Of a stretch of 64,000 nucleotides of DNA, positions 1 to 14,100 are shown one piece after another; positions within the stretch are counted from its first letter, which is position 1, and every line of letters starts with the position of its first letter. Position numbers and translations under genes: made by a program. A model generated the notes under the pieces. It ran no database searches and was not told where the DNA came from. It saw nothing but the letters and a program-made list of their open reading frames with translations. Origin of the DNA: Trogon surrucura (taxonomy: Eukaryota > Chordata > Aves > Trogoniformes > Trogonidae); assembly GCA_020746105.1 (NCBI GenBank), contig CM036617.1:175240412-175304411 (forward strand), given 5' to 3'.

Positions 1-1820
1 ATTCTCATACCTAGACTGAATTTCTCTGTGATTGTTGGCAACTCACACTTGCTTTGTGGCAACAGTGAAATAAAAAGTTCTGAATATTGTTGTGACTCGA
101 AACCATAAACTCTGTAGAAATGCTTAATGACATATTTCATTATTATCTAAACATTCTTTAAAAATCCTGCCACATATATAGCTTAAATTAGAATGATTTT
201 CCTGTTTAATATACAAAAAAAAGTATGTCCATTATTACTCCTTTTACCTGCCCTTTCATCTTTCAGAGCTGTAACTGCTTCTACCTTCTATTGATTGTTT
301 CACTTGTTTCTGTGGCATCTCTTGCACTGAAGGGTATAACGAGCAATACCAGAGGCTTTGCAATTTTACACTGGAAGGGAAGATTGAAAATTATAGTACT
401 TGCATCAGAGACATAGAAACTAACTTTAAGACAATGTATCTCAGTAAAAAGGAGTGTTTTATTTGATATGGAATTTTATTCATCTTATTCAGGTGTATGC
501 TAAATCCCCCAATAGTTAGTATGTTAAATCCCCAATAATAGTTTATATTAGTGTAAACTATTAAAACTGCTGAAGAATTTTGGGACTAGTGCTTAATCAC
601 TTTGCAATATTTTGCTATTCTGAGGAGCTCTTAAACCGAGCATGAGTTACATTTGCTCACTTAAGGCTTCTCTAAACACAAATATGAATGGAATAAGGCC
701 CTTTTAATTTTGTATTTCACATATAAGTGAAACTCATAAAAAGGTAATGAAGGCGGAGATTTTTTTAGCCAGGAAAAAAACTGATAATCCTTTAATTCTG
801 TGATCTGTTGTTTATAGCTCTATGCCTACTTTTCCTTATTTTTTTATCTGTAAAGTAAAGTTTATATTATGAGGGGAAAAAAAATCCACTCTTCCAGGTT
901 CAGGAGCTCAAAGCAAAACTCAGTTAAAGTTGAATGGAGACTTGCAAAGAAAATATGTAAAGGAAAACTAAACAAAAATCCCATGTTGTTTCCTCATTAT
1001 CCTTAGCGGTTTCTCTTCAATTATTTCCCTTCACTGCTAAGCAAAACTACTCGGAGTGAGTACTGGCATGTTGTAAATAGGTTAGAAGTAGCACACACTA
1101 GGCTGTACATTGATGTTTGGTTTTCGTATTTACTATCACATCTTGGTAGGGAAATGTCTCCGAGTAAGAAAAGGGGTGCGTGCATGTGCATGTGCATGAA
1201 CATGTGTGTAAAGAGAGGGACAGAGGTGGGTGAAAGTCACAATTGCTCCTCTTGCTCCAGATACAGGTGCCTGCAGGTACCCACACCTGTGTGACTGTGG
1301 GCACCCCGATGCTCATACTGATGCTGCATTGCTCTGAACCATGGTGCAATATGCAAATCAGCAAGAGGTCATGATGAAGAAAGGCGTGCTGCTTCTCCGA
1401 TCCATGCTCTATGCATGTAAAAGGTAAGAGGTTATGTTACCAGTTCTCTACTGCCAGATCTATTTTATCTGTATTTTCACATGGTATATCCTTTCCCCTC
1501 CAATGCAATTCATGAAATTCTGCTAAGAAGCAGCAGTAATAACAAGAAGGAGAAGAGCATTATCATAATTTGCTTTTGATTGCTCTTCAGTGCTTGAAGT
1601 AGTTTGAGGTAGATGTCTAAAGAATACATCTCTTAACCCTAAAATTCTGTTACTAGTGGAAAACTTTGTAGTACCCTATACTTGTGTGTACGTAGTTATT
1701 GTATATCTGGTTAGTATTTTTAGTATTATCATATGTTTCTCAAAAGAGAAAGTTATAAAGCAGAATTTCTATACTGTTAAACCAGTGTCAAAACTTCAGG
1801 ATGACATGGTATTTTTTTTC
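1..1820. other. Intergenic DNA, no gene found
   Basis: AT-rich sequence with no supported gene. A 63-codon frame at 225-416 shows no recognisable domain and is treated as chance. The stretch contains three head-to-tail TGCATG hexamers at 1181-1198 and a perfect octamer-type ATGCAAAT at 1351-1358, both described under findings. No promoter, RNA gene or further repeat was recognised. Confidence 0.6.
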
Positions 1821-1882
1821 TGGACCTCAGATCTCTCCTTCTTGAGGTTCCTTCCAACCTCTAACATTCTGTGATTCTGTGA
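1821..1882 (+). repeat. CR1 LINE 3' end (short fragment)
   Basis: The segment reads as the last ~60 bp of a CR1 element: a GAGGTTCCTTCCAACCTCTA block followed by the ATTCTGTG-ATTCTGTG terminal octamer repeat that ends CR1 copies. It has no poly(A) tail, as expected for CR1. Orientation is + because the terminal octamers lie at the right. Everything 5' of the 3' UTR is missing, so this is a severely 5'-truncated, inactive insertion. Confidence 0.85.
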
Positions 1883-4800
1883 ATATTTTGGGCATAGCTT
1901 CTCAACACACAAGATTTAGTATCCTGCAGTTAGCAGAAAATGCTGCAAGTGACCTTTTTGATTTAACCTTGTACTAAATTTCTCAGTCCAAGTTAGAGAA
2001 GAGGTTGAACACCAGGATAGGTCTTTGAAAAATAAATTGTGTAATATGCAGAAAAAAAGAGAATGAAAGAGAGGACAATACGATAGGAAGACTAGTCAGC
2101 CATCTGGTTTTCTGCCAGTATTAATGGAGCTGTATCAGAAACCACTTTAGTCTTGCCACCAAAATGCACAGCATCAGCCAAACATAAATAAACCTTCAGC
2201 TATGGAAAGGAAGAACAAATGGCTAACTGAAGTAATTAGGTGGGAGGGAAAAAAAATGCAAAGACAAAAAGCTCTTTCAACCAGACTAAGACATGCAGAG
2301 CAACATGTGATGTTGTCCTGAAATTCGAGCATAATGAAATTCTCCTAAAAAGATGTTAAAGCAGAAAAATAACATAAATCCAGAGCTAAATAAAATATTA
2401 ATTTAGATGCACTCTGAGATTTGTCATGAAACTTCAGAATTGCTGGACTTGATGTGAAATATTTCACGAAATTATAGCTTTAATGAAATATGTGTTTTAG
2501 TTGACAAATTTCAGTGACTAAGTATTGAGTCCATGTGACTGCTCGTATCTGTTGCTGATAGTTCTGCTCACTCTTTAGAAGACACTCCTTCTCTTCATGC
2601 TCATTAATATGAAAAGATGTCTTGTATTTTGCCACTTCCATTACAGCAGTTATTGCCTGGTAATGAATTCAATTATCTCCACTTCTCACTTATTTTCTGG
2701 ATGCACAGCCATGACATAGGAGCTTTTCTCTGCGTCTGCATGTGTTTGAATATCAGTGGGTTTTGGAGGGAAAGAGTATACACACTCTGACTTGAATTTT
2801 TACTACCTCTTGGCCACAAACACTTTCTGATTAACATTTTTTATTCTGTTTTCAGGCTTAATTAAGTGTGATACAAAACAATTTGTAATTTTTAATGAAG
2901 TGTAAGCTTCCCTGATCCTACAATGCACTTTGAAGTCGATGGATTTCATTCTTCTGCTTGTGGTTTGACATTATTTAAAGAAACATTGTTTTATGAAAAT
3001 TTCTAAGTAGCTACAATTTCCAAACAATTTTTTTTTTTGTGCATATCTTTTGCCTGCAAATGTCCTTGTCAGGAGGAGGTACAGATGAATGTTTGAAATC
3101 ACCTAAGCCAGGAATCAGTTCCTTTCTGGAATGCATAGAAGAGAAATTCTTTTTCACGATAACTTTCAGGGCTCCAAATTTTGCTTTTGTTCTGTATTGA
3201 CACAACTCAAATTTTCTGAACTTTTAATATGAAAAAAGCTCCAGCTTCCAAATTTATTTCCTATATTTTACAATGCAAGAGCACAAATCTAAAGCTAGGC
3301 TATATTTTAAGTCATTATGTCTATGTTTAGATGAGTTGGGAGAAGTAGAAGGTCTGTTGTCTTCTTCATCACATAATCAAATAGATGCCCATGTCCCAAA
3401 TGATTTGCAGTATGAAAAATTGAGAGAGAGGTGGGAGACTGAATTTTAGATTCGATACTTAAATATACTACAACCTTCACATATATGCATTGGCTTATGA
3501 TTTACAGCAATAAAAAGAATTACAGAATTCAGGCATTATTATTAAATGAAAAGTTGATTTTCACTAAAGATTAATTTTTTACTATTTTTTTAGATACCTT
3601 TTTCCCTCTTCTGCTTTCAGCTGAGCTTGTAGCCATATCCAGAGCAGAAGTACCACTTTTTTTTTCAGAAAAAGGGGCAAAAAGAAAAGGAAGATCCTGA
3701 ATAACTGTCAGTCTAGTAATGACTTCTGGCTGCCAAAGATGTGAACTTCACTGCAGTAATACAGGAATTGCTCACTTACGTAGGCTATGACCAATGCACT
3801 TGTGAACTTGCCCACCTTAAACTGATCACTGAAAAACTGTCATGAGCCAGTGCTGAGCTGGCTTAGGTGAGGAAGGTGATTGTCTTCCCTGGTTCCAGGA
3901 AGGGAACCTTGTGTTTGTTCCTGTGGCACTGCAGAATGGGTGTAACCTGCCAGAGCCCTTATCCAGAATCTTGAATCTGGCAGCTGAAAATTAAATTCTT
4001 GATGTCTTTTCTGGTTACCTTATGTATGAAAGATGATGTATCTGATTTTTTGGTGCTTTTCTACCCCTTTAGTATTGTCACTCCAAAAAGAGAATAAGAC
4101 TGAGTCCTGAGTAGTATCTGGTTCATTGCAAAGTAACTGTGGAATTGTCATGGAGACAACCTCCTTAGCCCGTTGTCCATGCTTCCAAAGTCTGCCCATC
4201 CTGTTGTGGATTGCCTGGCTCCATCCCACGGACTTGTTGCCCTGAGACAGTCCCTCATCATCCATTTTTTCAGCATAGATGGTAGTGGCAGTAAGTGTTT
4301 CCACTTTGTAACTCAACGGTCAACTTACAAATAAGAGATACGAAAAAAAATGACTGAATTATGTATTAGGAAAATATAGTATATTTACGCCGACATATAA
4401 AATGTGTCCTACTCCCCACAACCTGAATGCTGAATTTTTCATTGAAATTAATCTTCATAATAAAAGTAAGTTCAGAAGTTTCTGTGGTCAAAAACCTCTG
4501 CCTGTTTTAAATAAAACATGCAACTACTTTTAGTTTATTGAACAATTCAGTCATTTAAACAAATGGCTGAGTAATATTTTCATTTTACTGTCATCACTGT
4601 CTTATGTAAGTTGTCACAAAAAGTATGTATTCCGCTACAGGATAAGAGTGGGAGTACTCTCTATGCTATCATCCTAAAAATATGTATCAGCAAAAAAGGT
4701 GTTTCTCAAATAATAACGCAAGGAATGTGTAGTATCAAAAAAATATAGTATTTTCTCATATACAGGAATCATTCAAAAATAAAAAGTAATCTGTATTCAT

Positions 4801-7800
4801 ATTAGAGAATCTGAGTGTACTTTGCCAAACTGAAAGAAAAGCACTTTTTAAACATCTCCATAATTCAGAGTCATGGCTCCATTTTAAACTGATAAAAATC
4901 ATGCTTTGAAGTAACTTATATGCTTTGAAAATCATAGCCAGAAGCAAATACCTTTTGTCAGGAGAATAAGATCATATCCTAAGAGAAATGATTATAATCT
5001 ATATACCAAAACATGCCAGAGGAATGTACAACTTTACTGCTTCTTTCAGACAATTTTATTTCAGATTTCATTTGGCATGGATCACCATCCCCAAAAGCTT
5101 TCAGGAAGACTTTCTTCTACTCCACAGGAAAAGAAATAAGTGAATAATAAACCAATAAAAGGTATAGTTTATACTTAGTCTAACAAGATGCAGAAAGTAA
5201 ATAATTTCTGCATATTTGCAAGTCATGACAACATTTTAAATTTGAGTTTTGTGTAGCCAGAGGACAACATTTATGGTTCACAACTAGGAAGCTGGCAAAA
5301 TATCATTCCTCTGACTACATACAACAGACATAAAGTCATCCAATATATGCCCTGGAAACTGGCATTAGCTGCTCAATTAAGCCCGGCAAATAAAAGAAGC
5401 AAATATATCAATTAAGTAGATTTTCCTCATGCTGTTTTACCATCACTCTACTTTGACCTGTTTTTAAGTCATACGAGAATGCACTCACACAGACACTGAG
5501 ATTGCGTAGCTTTTCTACCATGTAGAATGAGACTTTATCCTGATACTTTTTTCAGGAGGCACAGTCTCTCCAGGATCCCCATAGTTAAGGGTAGAAAGAT
5601 GCCTGTCCAGAGGACGACGTGGAGTTCCAAACTCGATGCCACCCTTAGACTAACCCTCTCCGTTGACAATGCTGCTCGCTCGGGCTGATCTCCTGACCAT
5701 CGAATGTCACCACACAATTCCTGTGGCAAATCCATACTGTGTTTGGTGACAGTGCCCTGTCAGCCCCAGTCGTTGCAGACAGGCAATGTAGAGTTGTGAG
5801 TGTTAGTGGACCTGACAGATGGCTATACGTATCTGTCTCTCCCCTTCTGTCTCTGCCTTTAATACATGGTTTATTTATAGGTAAGTGTACATACATATAC
5901 ATAAACACACACAGATAACCATGTATTTATAGGCAAATGTATGCACACAGGTGTACATATGTATGAACAATTTATGTATATATTTTATACAGAGAGAATA
6001 TCTGTCAGCTCCAGTAAAAATATATATAATTTTATAAGTATTATCTGATAAGAACACCTGCCAGCCAACAAAAGTTTACTTTTGAAGTTGTTTTCAAGTT
6101 AGTCCATCGTCTGTAGGATGATTGATCTGTTCACTACCAGACTTGCAATTAAGCATAAGAAGCAAGTGGTATGATGCTGAGTAATATAATTACTATACAT
6201 TTAAATATCCCAAATATACCGCCATACCTTTTCTTTTACCCATCATAAAACAAACACAGTCTGTTTGCTAAATTAAAACACTACTTGCTAGATTACTAAC
6301 TTGTTTGTTCTCAATGAACTTGAATTCCATCCGCAGATGTTTTAGTTTATATAGAAGCATTTCGTAACAATATTTACTTATTCAAAGACTTAGTTTCATC
6401 AGATACAGCTCAGAATTTTCAAAAATATTGCACCTTTAAATGCATTTATGGAATTATGACCTTTCTTTTGTATGTACTCTCATGACTTTTTTTACCAGCC
6501 TCTCATACTGTGAATTCAGACCTACTAAGATTCCTCACAATTTTCTTTCTACCCGCTAATCTCTGTAAAAACTATACCTAAATCTTTCACATCAGACACT
6601 CTGCACACAATAAATATCATTCCTTGGCTGGGGTAAAGTAGTGAAAGATCTCTCTTTTTCCTCCTTAGAACACAAGCTGGTTTTGAGTTCAGGTTTCACA
6701 GTAGTGCATCCGAATTCATTTACACCATTTTTCCACGGGATTTAATAGATTTGCAGAAATTCTGTGATTTATAATCATTCTAGTTGTCACATCAAAGGAG
6801 ATGATATACAACAGATTACAATGCTGTAGCTCAGATATGAGAGAAAATTCTAGAGAAGATACCAGACATAAAATCTGTTGAACCACTGTAAAGAGAAAAT
6901 AGGAACATCTGTGTGTAATTGTTGGATTTTTTTCATAAACTTTCTAAATAAGCAGAGCTAAAATGGCTGAAATCACCTTTCCCTCCTCTAATCCCATTTT
7001 AGTTTCCAACTGAAAAGGCTAAGCCCTCAAGTATGTACTCTACTATAACTCTAGCCAAATTCAAACTGCATGACCAAAGAGCTGGCCTAGTGAATTCATA
7101 CAACATATAATTTGCTCTTTTAAGTACAAGTTTAAATTCTCAAAGATTTAAATATTCTACTGGTACAGAAAGTAATTAGGTTAAAATCATGAGAGAGATT
7201 CAATCTATTTAAGATTTTTAAAGCTTTGTCCTTACATTTTTGATTTTAACGCAATGTGTTAAGTGTCTGTAATGTTGTTGTGTAAAGCAATGGTATCATT
7301 ATCAAAGTAGTCTGAGATAAGGAAAATAATCAGAGAAATTCTGACGAGTGGAAGATTCTTTCAGTTTGTGAAAATCCCCAGATAAGCACATAATTTTTGT
7401 TGACGAATAAAAACTGAAGCACGGCACATTAAACTTACACAAGAGCATGAATACATGTACATGTATATTTGAAGAACCAGGCTTGCTAAACTAAATCACC
7501 TCCTTTGGCATAGTCCACTCTTGGCTCTTCCAGTGAATGCTGAACAGAGCCGTGGGTGCTGATGCTTCTCCATTCCAATCATTTGTGGTGATCCTGAAGC
7601 AAGTGCTCTACGCGCTATGCATATATCAATCTGTCTGCCAAAACGACAAAGCACTCAAGTTACCATCATGAAGTATGTAGCAAACCTCATTCTCCCACCC
7701 TCTGGCATAATAATGAGCTTATTTTTTTTAGCAGGACGCTCTGTTCTCTATTCACGTTCTTCCAGTTTTTGATAAGTTCATGAAAAGTTTTTGGAAATAT

Positions 7801-9089
7801 ATAATTCTGTGTGCAACAGGTGGAAAAATACTCAGTTTAATTTACAAGTGTTTATCAGTTCTATTGGGTAAACATGGCTGTAACTCTCTGCTCCCAGCCT
7901 GAATAAGAATTTCCCATAATTAAAGACTACAGTTTGATTGTGTGTAATCAGTTTACGTTTACAGGTAAAAGAGAATAATATTATTTACACGCTTTTTCAC
8001 TGGGATCCCTTAGAGAATCAATAATATATTTTCATTTTTTCTAACAAAACCCACCCTTTCCATTGATTAAACAATGCTATCAGCATGACAAAGTAGACAG
8101 GGCTTGTTCTGTAGGGTCCTGTGGTACCCATTTGTCATGTCCACATAAGACCATTGCATTTTAAAGATAAGAGACCAGGAAAATCAGCTTTCTAACTGCT
8201 GCTTTCATGTGAATTCTGCATTAATCGTCTCTTTGTGCATATTCACAGGAGATTCATTACTTTGGACATACTATTTTTGCGAACAAAATGTGCATTCATA
8301 AAGAAGCTCTCTGCCTGTTTAACCATACACTTCACCTGAACAAAGATATCAAGCTTGCCAAAATTTCTCAACCTGTAACTGCAGCTTGCAATGCTGGCCC
8401 TGTGTACAGCCTGCCTTAGAGATTCTAGTTTAAAGCAAGCCTGATGCACGAAGCAGCAGCACTCAGCACTCGCAGGTATCACGGCTGTCAGCCCCGAGGC
8501 ACACAAAGCTGCGGTGCACATTCCTGCTGCCTTCTCTTACTCTGGGGAGTTATTTCTTGCTAGTTCATACCTGCAGCAAAGTAAAGCTTTTGTTCCCATG
8601 TACTTACACATTGTCAAGGACGAGGAGACTCTTGTTACTTACAATGGAAATTTTGCTATTGACTTCACTAAACCCAGGATCAATCCCTGCTGTCACAGCC
8701 TGAGCCGCGTAAGGCAGACAGAATCATAATCGTAAGAAAAGCACATTTACAGAGAATTAAACTCACGGTCTACTCATTAGTCCATGATGAAAAAGAACCA
8801 AACAAACAAGACTTCCCTAAACTCCAAACCTTGGTCTTGTATACCAGTACCTACCAACTGCACTGGCACCTCTGCAAATTGCATTTAAGGTTTGCTTTTG
8901 AGTCACAAGCCCTGTAGAGCCACAAGACTCTCATGTCAAAACTTTCAAGTGCATCGATAGAATGACTCTTCAAAGTCTATGTATGATTTCCTAGAAAAAT
9001 CTCACCATAGTAATATAAAGTCCTTGATACATCATTTGTCAAGCAGTAAAGGCATACCAAATTAGAGTGCTTTATAAAGAAATCATACT
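1883..9089. other. Intergenic DNA, no gene found
   Basis: About 7 kb of AT-rich intergenic sequence. Open frames of up to about 100 codons occur (for example 4020-4316 and 8243-8521, both on the minus strand). They have no recognisable motif and no credible gene context. A weak alternating TA/CA-rich tract lies near 5885-6010. I see no promoter, RNA gene or clear transposon here, although old, diverged copies could be missed by eye. Confidence 0.55.
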
Positions 9090-9341
9090 ATGAGAGTAGT
9101 ATGGAACAAACTGGAACACAAGAGGTTCCACTTAAATTTGAGAAGAAACTTCTTTCCAGTGAGGATGACAGAGCACTGGAACAGGCTGCCCAGGGAGGTT
9201 GTGGAGTCTCCTTCTCTGGAGACATTCAAAACCCATCTGGACGCCTTCCTGTGTAACATCATCCAGGTGTTCCTGCTCTGCATCTGGACTAGATGATCTT
9301 TTGAGGTCCCTTCCAATCCCTAGCATACTGTGATACTGTGA
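9090..9341 (+). repeat. CR1 LINE 3' fragment
   Basis: This is the 3' part of a CR1 retrotransposon. The frame at 9090 translates to the end of the CR1 ORF2 protein, with the family's typical [20 protein letters not shown] run and then the [14 protein letters not shown] tail. It is followed by the 3' UTR block ACTAGATGATCTTTTGAGGT and imperfect terminal octamers (ATACTGTG twice). The element is truncated at its 5' end and has no endonuclease or reverse-transcriptase region, so it is a dead copy. The frames on both strands here are CR1, not host genes. Confidence 0.93.
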
Positions 9342-10993
9342 ATAAATGTTAAGTATTGCGTATTTTGAACTCCGTATACAGAAAATAGTGTTTACTGTCT
9401 TTTCAAGCAAATACTTGTTAATGATTTCTATCATTTGTAAACACATATTAAGAAAATGTAATTTGGGGAAGTTCTATGACCAAATTGAATCACAGTAGTC
9501 TTGATATAACATTCATATTAATACACAGAACGTAAAATACTATGCAGAATCCAAAGAAGTCTACATAGCCAATTTCTTCTACAACCTGCTATTTTTAAAC
9601 CAGCATTCTTAGTCTAGAAGTAAATGATGTCATTATAGCCTCATCACTTTTTTTAAGCATTGCCCTTCATAAATTCTTATGATGTGGACGTGGTCAAAGT
9701 ACATAACTAGCTAGTTTGAATCTCAAGCTTTTGTTCAAAAGGTTTCTGTCATAATTAGACTAATTTAAAGTCTCGGGATCTCAAAGCTGTACCTGTGTAA
9801 GGTGCGTGGGTGAGGGATAGAATTTTTCAGCTGCCTCAGAATTAGGTGTCTGGATTAAGCTAAGCTTTTGTTTTCTTTTCAGCTGCTGGACAGAACAGGT
9901 ATCCACAGGGCAATTTATCCCATCCCACTAGAGGAATGTAAATACCGATAATGTTGGGATGGCTGACTCTGTGCTAGACAAATCCTACCTTTGAAGTAAT
10001 TGTGATACACCCATAGATGATGCATTTCCTATAACAACAAAAAAAAACCCTCAACAAATCTGAAGAATCTGATTTCCGAGAGTAGCTAGTGTTTGGTGTT
10101 TGAAAGAATTCCTGATTTTTCTAGTTCAGACTAGATCTTAGGCACCACTGCAAACTGCAAATTATAGTGAACACTAAGCAAGATCATAATTTTTTTTTAA
10201 ACAGTTATAATTCATTGTTATTCATAAAACTAAAGAAAAAACTCATAAAACCAGCAGGTTTTTTTTAAATACAACTTATTTCTCAATGTTAGAACTTGTA
10301 CTCATGCGTTAGTAGTTACAACAAATGCACCTTTTTACTATGAAAAATAATTTTCCAGTATGTTTTCTCTTCTGATGGCATGATGTTACCCTGTTCGTTA
10401 AAGAAATAAACTATTATCCCATAAAGGAATAAAGTACTAAAGCAGAAAATAGGCCTCTAACAATACATACAAGCAGTCTTACCTTGTATGTGGCTGTAGC
10501 AACTACCTTAATGGAAAAATGAGTGACAGAGTAGTTTTATGGTTTTCCCCACTAAAAAAAAACACTTCTACATTAATCAGTGTTACTACTTAATAGTCTT
10601 TAGAAAGCAACTTGTTTCTACGAAAATAGTTAAAAGGAATAGATAAAATTCAAGATCCAGATCCTTCATGTGTGTATTTAGCTCTACTTGAAGTTTTCCA
10701 GCAGTTTAGAGAAAAAAAGTGCTTAGTCAATTTTTTTCAGTATTGTCCTTATAGATCAATGGAAATAATGAAATAGAAGTGAAATGAGCAAAAGGAACTT
10801 TTGAATAAATAAACTGGTTTTGAATAAATAAACATTATTTGATTAACTAGTATAATACAAATCAGTACTTTATGACTTGCAGTTTTACAACAGCCAGTGT
10901 GATTATCATTATGTGAAACACAGGGAAACTGAAAGAAAAAAACTTTAAAGCTTGTTCAAAAGATATACAGAAAAGTGATTAAGCCAATGGTAA
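9342..10993. other. Intergenic DNA, no gene found
   Basis: AT-rich sequence between a CR1 fragment and an LTR remnant. It includes short A and T homopolymer runs (for example near 10038, 10190 and 10553). No coding frame, RNA gene or transposon was recognised. Confidence 0.55.
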
Positions 10994-11078
10994 TTCAGAA
11001 AGTGCAGTCTTAGAAGAGGCTTAGCTGAAAAGTAAAATCACTAAACAGAATTGGTTCTGTTAAGCTCAAACCAGGCCA
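10994..11078 (-). repeat. Truncated LTR fragment related to the 40.9-41.7 kb LTR
   Basis: This ~85-bp stretch aligns by eye with the right-hand end of the solo LTR in intron 2 (about 41630-41716). Shared blocks in the same order are TTCAGAA-GTGCA, CTTAGAAGA, AAAGTAAAA, TCACTAAACAGAA and AGCTCAAAC-AGG. The orientation matches that copy, whose LTR sense is inferred to be the minus strand. The rest of the LTR is not recognisable to the left, so this is a fragment. An imperfect TTTA repeat follows at about 11082-11112. Confidence 0.7.
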
Positions 11079-11081
11079 AAC

Positions 11082-11112
11082 GTTTATTTATTTATTTCTT
11101 TATTTATTTTTA
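11082..11112. repeat. Imperfect TTTA microsatellite
   Basis: A short run of TTTA units, interrupted once by TTTC, directly abuts the LTR fragment. On the minus strand it reads as A-rich TAAA repeats. No function is inferred. Confidence 0.8.
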
Positions 11113-14100
11113 AGTAGCACCATTCAGAGGGTTACAAGAGTGGGAATTTGCTGACAACTGCATAGTAGCTCTGCTCCTAGAAGCAGTAATATATCCTCAT
11201 TTCTACCAGAATAGGAGTGGCATAGATAGGAGAAGGGAAGCTCATGTCAGTAGTAAAATATAAGGAAAAGGAGAAAAATATGGAACTAGATGAAAAGGAA
11301 AGACAGGACGAAACACAGGAAATGAGAATGTCTACAAGGCAGAATGATCCTTAGCAATAGAACAGATGGGAAAAAAATCTGATATTGACTACAACATCAA
11401 AAGAGTCAGGTCTTTGTGGTTAGGAATTAAGACCAGATTCAGACACAATAAAGACTTAAGATACTGACTGTGGACTGAAAAGGAATCAGACTCAGAAAAA
11501 CCATTGCCTGCTCTTCACGTCCAGCCAAACAACTTCCTGATTTCCACTGAAAACCATGAATAAATGGCAGACATGGGCAAAATTCACAAAAGTGGGAAGT
11601 CAGTGAACACAGGAGTGCTGCAAGTCCAGTAGTTCTCAGAGCAGGAATCTGACCACAAATGGAGTTTCAGGACTTTTGCGCAAGAGAGTAAAGACTCACT
11701 TTGATTATTTAAATTGGTATTTGGGGTTATACACCCTTCAAAAGTGGAGCCCGCAGGCAGCAGTTTTTTGGAAACCCAGATCTAGATAACAAGGCTGAAC
11801 ATAATAGTTAAGGGAGATGTCCAACTTCTGGGAGGTACTTGCAGGAAAAGGACTCTTATCAACAAAGAGTCAATTCTAAGCATGCAAGTAAACCCAGGTA
11901 TCTAAGATCAAAGCTGGTCCCTCAGTCCTTTTTTTTTTTTTTAAATCTGAGAGTCTCAGATAATCAGTCTACTTACATTTAATAAAGAAGAGAAAAATTG
12001 ATAAATGGAATGGTAAAGGATACAGAAAATGAAGAGTAGCACTCTTGCAGAAAGAAAATAAGGAACAGTGATGACAGTGACAGGAGCAGAAGTCAGGCAG
12101 ATAAGACAGAGGAAGACTGCCTAATTCAGCTAGGAAATTGGATGAAATCAGGAGAAAATAACTAATAAAACTTTACATCAATGCAGGGACCTCTGAAAGT
12201 AAAATGAAAGACTTAGAACTGCTGGTGTAAGATATGGGAAAGAGACAAAGTTCTCGTGTGTAGTATATTGGAAGCATTAACTGAATCATAATTGAGCATG
12301 AATAAAACACATTTTGTTTAAAATATCTGTTAGGGTGGTAGCGGAAGGTTTTTATGTTGTTTTCTAATAAGGACACAGGTGTACTAAAACCCTCAGAACA
12401 GGACATACAAAGAAAATTAAATTACTGGCAAGATAAATAATACTGAAGCCTGTGTCATACAGATAGAAACTACAGACAGTTTGGAGAGGAAATATTACTA
12501 GTAAGCAGCACATATGATAGATTTGGTTTACAAATAATTAATGAACCAAATATAGGTTAATATCAACTTGTTTTGGCCAGCAGTGAAGTCATGAGGGAAA
12601 AAAAAAATCAGTTAAAGGAAGAGTTGAATGATCACTATCTAGTTCAATTGCATAAACAGAGTGGTTAAATAATTCACTGACTAGCATTTTTGGGTTTAGA
12701 GGACCCAACAGTAAGAAGTTAGGAAACTTACCAGGTAAGTTTGAGGACTTATACAATGAGGAAATACAGAATCTCCTTAAGTAAAATATGCAAAAATTAT
12801 GAGAACTTGCTTGAGTCTTCAGCAAAATTGGTGCTATAAGTTTTGGCGGCAAAGGGAGTTTGCTAATGAGAATGATTAAAATGGAGCAAGCCTCAGCAAT
12901 AAAACTTCCATTTCTGTGTAGCTGGAGACAGTTGAGGGAGGAAATAACCCATTACTTCCACCCCAGAATACCAAAAGTACTATGTATGATATATTTCAAT
13001 ACTTATTTTCAAAGAAATTTCTTCAACATTTTTGAAAATTAATAAATTAAAGGAATGTTAGTATATCTAGAAATATCTTTAAGGATAAACAGTGAGACTA
13101 CTCATTTGATTTCAGTCATATACAGATTTTTCAATGAAATTTGAAAGCAAAGGTAGTCAAGGAAAGAAATAAAAATCAGTAAGATCTGTATGGGTTTTCT
13201 AAGGATAATTTGTGCACATTAGCTTCATATCTTCCTTTGATAATCTATTATTTTCTTTTAATTATGAGAAACTTTGTCTGAAATTTATTAAGTGTCTGAT
13301 ATAATATGGGGAATCATACCTGCACTGTTCTTAATGCTTTTCTGTAAACATCTACCATTTACCACTACTGGAGACAGATACTGTTGAGGTGGATGTTTGT
13401 TCTGGTCCTGTATATAACCAGAAACGTGCTGCATCGACATCGCGTTGTGCATGAGCTACTCAGTCTTTCACAGAGATGTAATAAATTACCTCAGGCATAA
13501 TGCTTCACTATTACAATATTGTAGTAAATTATCGCATGCCTGTTTCTTTTAAGACTCTACCAAAACAAAGGGAGAAAGGGATAGCATTACTCTCCATGAA
13601 TACGTGACGATACATAAAAATACTAAGAAAACAGAAAACAGTTTAAAAACTTCTTGGCTCAAGAAAAAATCATAATGAATCGGCTATGACTGGGTGTTTG
13701 AAGAAGGTCTCTAACCATCAAAGGAGAGAAGTTCCAGAAAAACTTTTCAACAAAGCGCAGTGGAGAAATCTAAATATTTGACTGAACATGATAAATTTAA
13801 GGAAGAGTTTATACAGGTAGGTTATCATTAAGATATCACAGGACTGGATTTGCTAAAGCAAGTTGTCTACTCCAGTCCCTTACATTCTGAATACAACACA
13901 TATCTTGGTTCTCACTGCTTGACTGTAATTGACAGCCAACAATAAATTCTAGGACTACCCTATAAGCTTACATTTCCTTAGTTTTGCTTTATGATTGCTA
14001 TTAATATGAATTTTTTTGGAGTAAATTGCTTGTGTCATTTGACAAGGCAGATCAAGTTCCGTTGGCTCTGCAGCTCCAAGTCGGTTTATTTACAAGTGCT

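Noticed and set aside
9083-9446. Overlapping frames on both strands as small genes
   Set aside because: All fall in, or read across, a CR1 3' end; the plus-strand peptide is the CR1 ORF2 C-terminus.
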